The notes under the pieces: model-generated
Databases searched by the model: none
Told to the model about the DNA's origin: nothing
The model's input: only the letters and a program-made list of their open reading frames with translations
Position numbers and translations under genes: made by a program
From: Staphylococcus pettenkoferi
GTDB taxonomy: Bacteria; Bacillota; Bacilli; Staphylococcales; Staphylococcaceae
Length of the DNA stretch: 64,000 nt
Direction: 5' to 3'
Assembly: GCF_026659735.1 (NCBI RefSeq)
Contig: NZ_JANSKK010000002.1
Span: 1 to 64,000 of the forward strand
Part shown: one piece after another, positions 20,704 through 28,425 of the stretch
Position numbering within the stretch: the stretch's first letter is position 1
How the letters are laid out: every line of letters begins with the position of its first letter

Positions 20704-22106
20704 GGTGTCACCTCCAATAAACTTTTCGCTTTCATTTGTGTTTCTTCATATTCTTTTTCAGGAACCGAATCATAAACGACACCACACCCGGCTTCTACAT
20801 TTACCTTTCCTACGTCAACAATCATCGTCCGTATCGCTAGTGCGAAATCAAGTTCATGATTACAGTTGATGTAACCTATACCTCCGCTATAAATCCCCCG
20901 TTTCTGTTGTGTTGTTTCATAAATGCGTTGAATTGCTCTTAACTTTGGCGCACCAGAAACTGTACCTGTTGGCAAGAGACTCGTGATGACTTCCAGCGGT
21001 GATAAATCATCAAGCTCACCTGAAATTTCACTAACGATATGCATGACATGTTCGTATCGCTCAATCATCATGAGCTTATGAATTTCAGATGTGCCTGGTC
21101 GACATACTCGATGAATATCGTTACGTCCAAGGTCAACAAGCATGCGATGTTCACTTAACTCTTTCTCGTCTGAAAGCAGTTGCTTTGCCAACGCTTGATC
21201 CTCTTCTTCTGTAGCACCACGTTTAATCGTTCCGGCAATCGGGTTCGTGTAGACGCGATTATTCTTCACTTTCACGAAGCTTTCTGGCGAACTACCGACA
21301 ACAATCGTATTGCCCATGCTGAGATAATACATATACGGACTCGGATTTTGTCTTTTTAAATTCTGATACATTTGGAACGTTAATGGGAAACGTTGGTCTC
21401 CGAAATCGTGCGTATAACTGTAAATAATCGAAGGCACGACTTGGAACATATCCCCTTCAGCTATGAGTTCCTTGAATTTTCTTACATTTTTAATAAAATT
21501 CTCTTTAGAAATGTTGCCACTGACAACTTTATCTTGTGGCGTCTCAAACGGAAGTGTTTCACTAAAGACAGGTATATTTTTTAAATTCTCTATTTGAGAC
21601 TGCACACGTTTTTGAAGTTCTTCTTCTTCTACGTTTGAAAATAAATTAGAAGCAATGATATAAAGATCTTCTTTATAGTGATCAAATACGAGCACATCCT
21701 CGACCATATAAAAATGTAAGTCATGATGCTTATGGTCCAAAAGTTCAATATCCTGCAATTTGGGGAACTCATGTCGGACGAGATCGAAACTACAAGAACC
21801 GATAAATCCTGAAATAAATGGGAGCTGTCGCAGCGTTTCATCATCAATAGTGACTTTATAGTCGTTTAAAAAGTGCTTTAGAAATTGATACGGCTGTTCC
21901 CAATTTGCTTGGATAATACCAGGACCGGTCGCCCTAAATTCACGATTATCTAAAATCACTTCACCACAAACATCTAGCACGACGATGGAATAGCGTCCTT
22001 TCGTCTGCGAGCTATCAGCACTCTCTAAAATAATCTTTTTCTTTGTTGTTCTTGCTATCGCTTCGGGCGTAACATCCGCCTTTACTTTCTCATAATAAAC
22101 TTGCAT
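20700..22106 (-). CDS. trpE: Anthranilate synthase component I
   Basis: A 468-residue chorismate-utilising enzyme that makes anthranilate with TrpG. The C-terminal domain shows NPSPYMYYLSMG, NPIAGTIKRG, DLGRNDIHRVC, PTGTVSGAPKLRA and YSGGIGY, all diagnostic. The N-terminal region holds the tryptophan feedback site (residues around LLESADSSQTKGRYS). The frame can be read 8 codons further upstream, but AAGGAGG lies 7 bases before the ATG at 22106. It is the first gene of trpEGDCFBA, directly behind two T-box elements. Confidence 0.96.
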   Translation of the reverse strand: MQVYYEKVKADVTPEAIARTTKKKIILESADSSQTKGRYSIVVLDVCGEVILDNREFRATGPGIIQANWEQPYQFLKHFLNDYKVTIDDETLRQLPFISGFIGSCSFDLVRHEFPKLQDIELLDHKHHDLHFYMVEDVLVFDHYKEDLYIIASNLFSNVEEEELQKRVQSQIENLKNIPVFSETLPFETPQDKVVSGNISKENFIKNVRKFKELIAEGDMFQVVPSIIYSYTHDFGDQRFPLTFQMYQNLKRQNPSPYMYYLSMGNTIVVGSSPESFVKVKNNRVYTNPIAGTIKRGATEEEDQALAKQLLSDEKELSEHRMLVDLGRNDIHRVCRPGTSEIHKLMMIERYEHVMHIVSEISGELDDLSPLEVITSLLPTGTVSGAPKLRAIQRIYETTQQKRGIYSGGIGYINCNHELDFALAIRTMIVDVGKVNVEAGCGVVYDSVPEKEYEETQMKAKSLLEVTP

Positions 22107-22138
22107 CCAAAATCCTCCTTTATTCAACAATAGATAAT

Positions 22139-22340
22139 AAAAAAACTAGCATCCTTCATAAAGGACGCTAGTCGCGCGGTACCACCTTAATTAGTAAAAC
22201 ACTTCGATGTTTCACTCTCTCAAATTACTATTTAATTACTTCAATAAGACCCAATTTCTGTATGAAAGTGTGTCAGTTCGCATCAACCACTGACTTTCTA
22301 TCACTACAACATTTCATACGTACTACATCTTATTTGCACT
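22139..22340 (-). promoter_or_regulatory. T-box riboswitch 2 (Trp specifier), proximal to trpE
   Basis: On the minus strand the T-box sequence AAGGTGGTACCGCG lies at about 22175-22188, before a terminator stem ACTAGCGTCC/GGATGCTAGT followed by seven T (22139-22172). Stem I is closed by AATAAGA (22328-22334) with TCTTATT (22243-22249), and the specifier codon TGG reads at 22253-22251. Uncharged tRNA-Trp would stabilise the antiterminator and allow trpE transcription. Confidence 0.92.
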
Positions 22341-22563
22341 AAAACTAAAAACCACGGTAACACAGACCTATAAGGACGCGTTACCGTGGTGCCACCTTAA
22401 TTAACAAAGTTAATTGTTCACTTTATGAAAGTATATTAAATCTTGTTACTCAAAGCCCAATTCATGATATGCGACGTGCTAATTTCCATCTACCATTAGC
22501 TTTCTGAAACTACGTTCTGCATTCACTACTTCATCTCTGAGTCAGTATTATTAAAAGTAATTA
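22341..22563 (-). promoter_or_regulatory. T-box riboswitch 1 (Trp specifier), promoter-proximal
   Basis: A complete second element lies upstream in the same leader: stem I closed by GACTCAG/CTTTGAGT (22537-22543 and 22448-22455), specifier TGG at 22459-22457, T-box AAGGTGGCACCACGG at 22384-22398, and terminator CCACGGTAAC/GTTACCGTGG followed by five T (22347-22389). The transcript must pass both terminators, which tightens control by tRNA-Trp charging. Confidence 0.92.
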
Positions 22564-22569
22564 CTTAGT

Positions 22570-22598
22570 ATCATACTTGGATGAAACATTTTTGTCAA
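22570..22598 (-). promoter_or_regulatory. trp operon promoter
   Basis: Consensus -35 TTGACA (22593-22598), 17-base spacer, -10 TATGAT (22570-22575) on the minus strand, 10 bases beyond the stop of the upstream peptidase gene. The predicted start near 22563 falls at the beginning of T-box 1. Confidence 0.85.
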
Positions 22599-22607
22599 TC
22601 ACTTTTT

Positions 22608-23648
22608 TTATTTTTCTGTCATTGATGATAGACAATAGGATTCTAATAAAGCCTGAGTGGCTTTGAGAGAATCGATATGCGTACGTTCCATCGCATGAGA
22701 AGATTCAATACCTGCACCAAATAATGCATGTCGTACGTCAACACCTGCACGTAATGCTGCAGAAGCATCTGAGCCATAGTAAGGATAGATATCGATTTGA
22801 TACGGAATATGCTGTTGATCACATAGTGATACTAATTGATCTGTTAGACGTTTATGATAAGGCCCTGATGAATCTTTAGCACAGATAGAAACGGTATATT
22901 CATCTGAACTTTGGCCATCTCCGAGTGCACCCATATCGAATGCAATCAATTCTTCAATTTCAGGGGCTATTGATGCATTCGCACCGTAACCGATTTCTTC
23001 GTTGTTAGAAATATAAAATTGCGTCGTATAAGGAAGTTTTAAGTCATTATTACTAATCTTTTTTAGAAACTCAATTATCATTGCCACGCTTGCTTTGTCA
23101 TCTAAATGACGCGACTTAATAAACCCTGATTGAGTTATCTCAGTTCTCGGATTGAGACTCACGAAATCCCCTACTCGGATACCTAAGCGTTTCGTATCTT
23201 CATCTGATGTGACCTTTTCATCGATTCTTACTTCCATGTGTTCTTGATTACGTGGAATTTGATCATTATCACGATACACGTGAACGCTAGTTTCATGAAG
23301 ACAAATAGTACCAGAATATATTTCTCCACTTCGTGTCTCGATTTCGCAGTATTCACCTTCAATCGCATTGTAGCTGTAACCACCAATGAGTGACAATGCT
23401 AGACGACCATCTTCTTTAATTTCCTTAACCATCGCCCCTAATGTATCTACATGGGCAGTTATACAACGTTGTCTTTCTGTTTCTTCTCCTTCCACAGTTA
23501 TAATTAAAGCACCTTTATTAGTGATTTGCGTAGAAAATCCAAGTTCTTGAGCTATATCTTCCACGTACGCTATTGCTTTGTAGGCATTACCAGAAGGACT
23601 TGGAATCGCTGTCAGCTCACGTATCGTCTCTAATACACTTTCAGTCAT
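22608..23648 (-). CDS. M42 family metallopeptidase (glutamyl aminopeptidase-like)
   Basis: A 346-residue cytoplasmic aminopeptidase of the M42 family (FrvX/YsdC type, sometimes annotated endoglucanase M). Metal ligands and catalytic residues are visible: TAHVDTLGAMV near residue 65, HLDDKASVAM near 182, NNEEIGYGANAS near 213, AFDMG near 236, and a late His in ESSHAMERTHIDS. AAAGGGG precedes the ATG. It stands alone upstream of the trp promoter. Cellular substrate is unknown. Confidence 0.9.
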   Translation of the reverse strand: MTESVLETIRELTAIPSPSGNAYKAIAYVEDIAQELGFSTQITNKGALIITVEGEETERQRCITAHVDTLGAMVKEIKEDGRLALSLIGGYSYNAIEGEYCEIETRSGEIYSGTICLHETSVHVYRDNDQIPRNQEHMEVRIDEKVTSDEDTKRLGIRVGDFVSLNPRTEITQSGFIKSRHLDDKASVAMIIEFLKKISNNDLKLPYTTQFYISNNEEIGYGANASIAPEIEELIAFDMGALGDGQSSDEYTVSICAKDSSGPYHKRLTDQLVSLCDQQHIPYQIDIYPYYGSDASAALRAGVDVRHALFGAGIESSHAMERTHIDSLKATQALLESYCLSSMTEK

Positions 23649-23750
23649 AGTTAAAATCCCCTTTCGTTACTTTACGATTCTTATTGCTAATTGTAACCTC
23701 TTCTTATACAATAATACTATTCTGAATCTTTTGATAGAGGAGTGCTCGAT

Positions 23751-24842
23751 ATGACTCAAATTTTGTTTGTAGGTCTAGGTTTAATCGGAGGTAGCTTAGC
23801 AAGTAATCTTCACTACTATCATGATGATCTCGTCATTTCAGCTTATGATGCGGATCAAGAACAATTACGTAAAGCACACTCTATAGGTATCATCGATAAG
23901 ATGGTCACCAACTATGCTGAGGCCGTGGAACAAGCAGATATTATTATTTATGCCACTCCTGTACAACAAACAATTCAATATTTACGTGAGTTGCCACAAT
24001 ACAATACTCAACCTTCTTTGATAGTGACTGATACTGGAAGTACTAAATCAAGCATCATGGCACACGAAAGTAGATTACTCGAAGCAAATATCCATCTTGT
24101 GGGCGGACATCCAATGGCTGGTAGTCATAAAACAGGTGTACTCAATTCGAAAAAACATTTGTTCGAAAATGCATATTACGTACTCATCCACCATCTGCCT
24201 GAGAATCGCTCAGCACATCAATATATCGAACATTTATTGAGATTTACGCGCGCAAAGATAATCTCATCGATTGCCGAAGAGCACGACTACATTACGGCTG
24301 TGGTTAGTCATGTTCCGCATATCATAGCGTCAAGTTTAGTTCATCTAAACAAAAATCATAGCTCAACTTCTCATTTAATCAAAGAACTCGCAGCAGGTGG
24401 CTTTCGAGATTTAACACGTATCGCTAGTAGCAGCCCAGAAATGTGGCGTGATATCGTTGAAGCAAATAATCAACATATTCTCGACACCTTGCACGATTGG
24501 CAAGCACAAATCAATGATGTCATTCAATTGATTAAAGATAATAATCCTAAAGAAGTATATAATTTCTTTCAACAAGCAAAGACATATAGAGATCATCTTC
24601 CAGCTCAAACTCGTGGCGCATTAAATCTCGGTTACGATCTTTATGTTGATATCCCTGATGAATCTGGAATGATTAGTAAAGTAACTCATATTCTTAGTTT
24701 ACATAATATTTCTATCAGTAACCTTAGAATTTTAGAAGTTCGAGAAGATATTATGGGTGCGCTATGTTTAACATTTAAGATGCCGAATGATCGCGAACGC
24801 GCTAAAGTTGCTTTGCAAGATTTTGACACTTACCTTCCATAA
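23751..24842 (+). CDS. tyrA: Prephenate dehydrogenase
   Basis: A 363-residue NAD-dependent enzyme of tyrosine synthesis. Rossmann motif GLGLIGGS is at residues 8-15; [13 protein letters not shown] and the catalytic His region ([14 protein letters not shown]) follow. A C-terminal ACT domain (from about residue 290, [17 protein letters not shown]) suggests feedback control by an amino acid. The frame could open at a GTG nine bases upstream, but GAGGAG is placed for the ATG at 23751. It faces away from the trp cluster, so aromatic genes are contiguous but separately transcribed. Confidence 0.95.
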   Translation: MTQILFVGLGLIGGSLASNLHYYHDDLVISAYDADQEQLRKAHSIGIIDKMVTNYAEAVEQADIIIYATPVQQTIQYLRELPQYNTQPSLIVTDTGSTKSSIMAHESRLLEANIHLVGGHPMAGSHKTGVLNSKKHLFENAYYVLIHHLPENRSAHQYIEHLLRFTRAKIISSIAEEHDYITAVVSHVPHIIASSLVHLNKNHSSTSHLIKELAAGGFRDLTRIASSSPEMWRDIVEANNQHILDTLHDWQAQINDVIQLIKDNNPKEVYNFFQQAKTYRDHLPAQTRGALNLGYDLYVDIPDESGMISKVTHILSLHNISISNLRILEVREDIMGALCLTFKMPNDRERAKVALQDFDTYLP

Positions 24843-24869
24843 AGGAATTGTTTTCTCATTCCACCAAAA

Positions 24870-24962
24870 CAGTCGGATGAGTGGCTATATATTGCTTAAA
24901 TTATTAGCTATCTGACTGGAGAGGAGCCTCTAAGTGCAGTGGTGGCTTCCTCTCCACTTTTT
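24870..24962 (+). terminator. Double-hairpin terminator after tyrA
   Basis: Hairpin 1 pairs CAGTCGGAT (24870-24878) with ATCTGACTG (24910-24918, one G-U). Hairpin 2, GGAGAGGAGCC (24918-24928) with GGCTTCCTCTCC (24944-24955), is followed by TTTTT. Only the second looks needed for termination. Confidence 0.8.
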
Positions 24963-24996
24963 AATTCTTATCTCCCTTCAAACTTTAACTCTACAA

Positions 24997-26262
24997 CTAC
25001 ATCTTGTGTCCTGCCATCAATCCTAAACGACCGTGCTTCGTTCCCGCTTCAGTATAAGACACAGCTTTTGAGACGATGCCCTTTCCATACTTTTGATGCA
25101 AGAAATCAATCGTCTTCGCTAAACGTTCATTTCTTCTTCTCTCATATTCATCGATAAATAAACTCAACTGCCTTTCACTTTCATTCACAAACTGGGTTAA
25201 CGACACACTGAGTGTACGATATAACTCAGTCGGATCGCATAATTGATTCGCAAAATGATTGACCACATTATATATGTCTTTCTCCAAATTAGTTGGATCA
25301 TCTAGCGTGTACTGTTTATGCACGCCACCACCATCACTATAACCAAATGAAAAGTGAATTGTACGAGCCAGTTGCTTTCTGTCTCGAATACGGCTTGCTA
25401 CATCTTCAATCAACTCTCTCATGACAACCTTTGCTTCTTCGAGACGATAATCTCGCATTAAAATCTGACTTTTACAAATAGATGGATTAGTAACTCTATA
25501 CTTCTCTCGTACTTTGCTATGATCAATACCATTGGCATGCAAATGTAAATCCACCCCTATGACACCTAAATCTCTCTTCAAATAGCGGTATGGATAACGC
25601 GCTAGATCACCTATCGTAAAGATACCTCGTTTATTTAACTTTGCTTCTGTGCGTCTACTGATTCCCCAGAATTCGCTAAGTGGCTTGATTGGCCAAAGTT
25701 TCTCTGGAATATCATGATAACGCCATTCGGCAATCTTACTAGGATTGTGTTTCGCTTCTACATCCATCGCAATCTTGCTTAATAATATATTTGAACCTAT
25801 ACCTATCGTACAGTGAATTTGCGTTTCTTCTTTAATCTCTTTCATCAATCTCTCACAAAATGACTGAACTGTACTGTTGAAACGGTAATAACTGTCCGTT
25901 ACATCCATGAAGAATTCATCGATACTATATTGATGTAAATCTTCTGGAGGCACATATCTTAATGCAATCTTTGAAATTGCTAAAGAAACTTCCAAGTATT
26001 TACGCATACTAGGATTGATAATATAGATATCGTTACGATGCGGTATTTCAAATAATCTAGATCCTGTCTTAATTCCTAATTTCTTCAATTCTGGTGTCGC
26101 CGCTAATACTACTGAACCTTGTCTCTTCGTGTCTGCTACTACAGCTAACTTTACTTTCATAGGGTCTAACCCTTTTTGAATACACGCTACACTCGCAAAA
26201 AAGCTCTTCTGATCAATACATAATATATCTCTATCCTCTAAAAGATTATAATCGTACATCAT
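24997..26262 (-). CDS. Y-family DNA polymerase (UvrX/YqjW-like, SOS)
   Basis: A 421-residue translesion polymerase. Catalytic motifs are CIDQKSFFASV near residue 16 and QYSIDEFFMDVT near 112, with the finger/thumb region (IGIGSNILLSKIAMD; WGISRRTEAKLNKRGIFTIGDLA helix-hairpin-helix). Near the C-terminus QLSLF (about residue 370) is a textbook beta-clamp-binding motif. GAGGAGG precedes two adjacent ATGs. Two LexA-type operators lie just upstream, consistent with the known SOS induction of the S. aureus orthologue. It is more like the UvrX/YqjW group than DinB (Pol IV). Confidence 0.92.
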   Translation of the reverse strand: MMYDYNLLEDRDILCIDQKSFFASVACIQKGLDPMKVKLAVVADTKRQGSVVLAATPELKKLGIKTGSRLFEIPHRNDIYIINPSMRKYLEVSLAISKIALRYVPPEDLHQYSIDEFFMDVTDSYYRFNSTVQSFCERLMKEIKEETQIHCTIGIGSNILLSKIAMDVEAKHNPSKIAEWRYHDIPEKLWPIKPLSEFWGISRRTEAKLNKRGIFTIGDLARYPYRYLKRDLGVIGVDLHLHANGIDHSKVREKYRVTNPSICKSQILMRDYRLEEAKVVMRELIEDVASRIRDRKQLARTIHFSFGYSDGGGVHKQYTLDDPTNLEKDIYNVVNHFANQLCDPTELYRTLSVSLTQFVNESERQLSLFIDEYERRRNERLAKTIDFLHQKYGKGIVSKAVSYTEAGTKHGRLGLMAGHKM

Positions 26263-26293
26263 TCTGCCCTCCTCAGAATAATTCTATTATATA

Positions 26294-26307
26294 CGAACAC
26301 GTGTTCC
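26294..26307. promoter_or_regulatory. LexA operator upstream of the Y-family polymerase
   Basis: CGAACACGTGTTCC matches the Gram-positive SOS box (CGAAC, four bases, GTTCG) at all but the last base, 31 bases before the polymerase start codon. Confidence 0.85.
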
Positions 26308-26322
26308 TAATCAAGTAATTGG

Positions 26323-26336
26323 AGAACATTTGTTCT
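26323..26336. promoter_or_regulatory. Second LexA-type operator between polymerase and tautomerase genes
   Basis: AGAACATTTGTTCT is a near-palindrome of the SOS-box type, 15 bases from the first box and 26 bases upstream of the tautomerase -10 (TGATATAAT, 26360-26368). Confidence 0.7.
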
Positions 26337-26400
26337 ATTTATTTTTTCAGCTACTCGCGTGATATAATAGAAGCAACAAAGGATAAAGGAGTTGAAAGCT

Positions 26401-26586
26401 ATGCCAATTATCAATGTGAAGCTTATCGAGGGACGTTCAGACGAACAACTTAAAGACTTAGTCACAGAAGTTACGAATGCAGTTGAGAAATCTACAGGCG
26501 CAAATAGAGAAGCCATCCATGTCATCATTGAAGAAATGAAGAAAGAACATTATGGCGTTGCTGGTGTTCGAAAATCAGATGAATAA
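26401..26586 (+). CDS. 4-oxalocrotonate tautomerase family protein
   Basis: A 61-residue protein beginning MPIINVKLIEGRS; after Met removal, Pro1 is the catalytic base of the family. An Arg near residue 11 (EGRSDEQ) also matches. The frame opens three codons earlier at TTG, but the Pro must follow the initiator Met, so the ATG at 26401 is right; AAAGGAG lies 9 bases upstream. Small hexameric enzymes of this family tautomerise unsaturated keto acids; the physiological substrate in staphylococci is unknown. An extended -10 promoter sits 33 bases upstream. It is divergent from the SOS polymerase. Confidence 0.93.
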   Translation: MPIINVKLIEGRSDEQLKDLVTEVTNAVEKSTGANREAIHVIIEEMKKEHYGVAGVRKSDE

Positions 26587-26661
26587 GTATAGCGTCGTCA
26601 GTAAATACTGTCGATTAACTATCTACTACTCTTACTCTAAAGCCACACATTAAGAGAGTAT

Positions 26662-26701
26662 AAAAAGCCCGTAGATGCTCTTAACGACCATCTACGGGCT
26701 T
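26662..26701 (-). terminator. Rho-independent terminator of msrR
   Basis: A perfect 13-bp stem (AAGCCCGTAGATG with CATCTACGGGCTT) followed on the minus strand by a T run, between the convergent tautomerase and msrR genes. It may work on the plus strand as well. Confidence 0.9.
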
Positions 26702-26725
26702 ACTTTAAGTTGAAACGTGTCTATT

Positions 26726-27718
26726 CTATTTATTATCTTCTAAGAACTTTCTCGCTTCTTCTTTGTTTTTCTCTTTATCAATCTTCAATGCACTACCATC
26801 CTCTGGCGTTTGCAGATCAGAATAACTTCCTTTGACTGGTAACGTTAATGTCTTCACATTGTGATCACCACGCACACCAAAGTTTGTACCTGTCTTAATC
26901 AATGTACTATCAGACATGTTCGTATTTAAATAACCACGTAGGATACCAGCCACTTTAGGTAACTTGAATAATGTACTTGGCGTTACTAACTCTTTCTTCA
27001 ACGCCTGCATCACTTGTTGTTGACGACGTACACGACCGAAGTCACCTTCCTCATCATGACGGAAACGTGCATAACCGAGTAATTCTTTACCATTAAGACG
27101 ATGATGGCCTTTCTTTAAGGACACACCAATATTTTTAGACATATCCTTTTCGACATCAATAGGCACACCGTTCGGTTGTAATTCATCAATCATTTTCTCA
27201 AAGCCAGTGAAATCAAGTATCGCATAATATTCTGGATCAATATCGAGATTTTTCTTCAATGACTGACGTAGCAACTCAGGTCCACCGATAGAATACGCGG
27301 AGTTAATTTTGTGCTGACCGTTACCAGGAATATCAGCATAAATATCGCGCATGACAGACATGATTTTCATCTTCTTGTGAATATAGTCATATTGCGCAAT
27401 CATGATAGAGTCCGTTCTTGAAATCCCGCCTTGCTCTTTATCTGCACCGAGAATCATTATCGTAGCTTTACCATCATTTTTAACCGCACCATTAAATTTG
27501 TGCATCTTTAAAGATTTCCCTTGTTTCTTGGCATAATTAATACCGGAGTTATACCCGTGAATCGCATATCCTACAAACGCTGCGAGAATAATCACGAGCG
27601 CAAGTATGATAAAGGGTAGCTTTCTTATTCTTCGTTTCTTCTTTTTACGGTGTAGCGATTGCTTTTGTCGATCACTACTGCGTCTTAATTCTTCATTATT
27701 TCTTTTGTCTTCGTCCAT
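26726..27718 (-). CDS. msrR: MsrR, LytR-CpsA-Psr family cell-envelope protein
   Basis: A 330-residue membrane-anchored enzyme. A very basic N-terminus (residues 1-33) precedes one membrane helix (about 34-53); the rest is the extracellular LCP domain. Diagnostic residues are in [37 protein letters not shown] and [24 protein letters not shown] proteins transfer wall teichoic acid or other anionic polymers to peptidoglycan. Adjacency to msrA matches S. aureus msrR. AAGGTTGG precedes the ATG. Confidence 0.93.
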   Translation of the reverse strand: MDEDKRNNEELRRSSDRQKQSLHRKKKKRRIRKLPFIILALVIILAAFVGYAIHGYNSGINYAKKQGKSLKMHKFNGAVKNDGKATIMILGADKEQGGISRTDSIMIAQYDYIHKKMKIMSVMRDIYADIPGNGQHKINSAYSIGGPELLRQSLKKNLDIDPEYYAILDFTGFEKMIDELQPNGVPIDVEKDMSKNIGVSLKKGHHRLNGKELLGYARFRHDEEGDFGRVRRQQQVMQALKKELVTPSTLFKLPKVAGILRGYLNTNMSDSTLIKTGTNFGVRGDHNVKTLTLPVKGSYSDLQTPEDGSALKIDKEKNKEEARKFLEDNK

Positions 27719-27855
27719 ATTACCAACCTTATATCTTCAAAATTACGAATCAATATATTATAATTAGCACATATTTAAGTTATATAAAAAGAGATTAAAA
27801 ATCAAGTGATTTCTTAATAAATACAGCTAAGGACTGAGAATGGAGTGACATAAAT

Positions 27856-28374
27856 ATGAACTTACAAGAAGCATATTTTGCTGGAGGCTGTTTCTGGTGC
27901 ATGGTAAAGCCCTTTGACACGCAAGATGGAATTGAACAAGTTATTTCGGGATACATGGGTGGACACGTCGACAATCCTACCTATCAAGAAATTAAACGTG
28001 GAGATACCGGACACATGGAAACGGTCAAGATTATTTACGATGCAGACCGCTTCTCCTACGAAAAACTACTTTCCACCTTCTTCTCAGTCATTGATCCTAC
28101 TGATGCTGAAGGACAGTATCAAGACCGTGGCGCGCAATATCGAACAGCGATCTTTTACCTTGACGAACATCAACACCAGCTTGCAGAACAATTTCTACAA
28201 GACATGACACATACAATCGATAGCGATAAAGCCATCGCGACGAAATTGCTTCCTGCGTCGACATTTTATGAAGCGGATGAGTCACATCAGATGTTTTATA
28301 AAAAGAATCCTGAACGCTATGCAGAGCAACATGCTGAAAGAGAAGCTTACAAACAAGCTCATATGAATGACTAA
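27856..28374 (+). CDS. msrA: Peptide methionine (S)-S-oxide reductase
   Basis: A 172-residue repair enzyme that reduces methionine-S-sulfoxide. The catalytic motif is GGCFWC (Cys12), with Cys15 in the place where most MsrA proteins have Gly; S. aureus MsrA1 has the same [17 protein letters not shown] and [15 protein letters not shown] also fit. GGAGTGA precedes the ATG. It is divergent from msrR, and convergent with mprF across a shared terminator. No MsrB domain is fused. Confidence 0.96.
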   Translation: MNLQEAYFAGGCFWCMVKPFDTQDGIEQVISGYMGGHVDNPTYQEIKRGDTGHMETVKIIYDADRFSYEKLLSTFFSVIDPTDAEGQYQDRGAQYRTAIFYLDEHQHQLAEQFLQDMTHTIDSDKAIATKLLPASTFYEADESHQMFYKKNPERYAEQHAEREAYKQAHMND

Positions 28375-28383
28375 ATTGATAAA

Positions 28384-28423
28384 GAAGAGGTTATGCGTTG
28401 TAATTAACGTCATAACCTCTTTT
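28384..28423. terminator. Bidirectional terminator between msrA and mprF
   Basis: AGAGGTTATG pairs with CATAACCTCT and is followed by TTTT on the plus strand; A-rich bases on the left give a T run on the minus strand. Confidence 0.85.
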
Positions 28424-28425
28424 CA

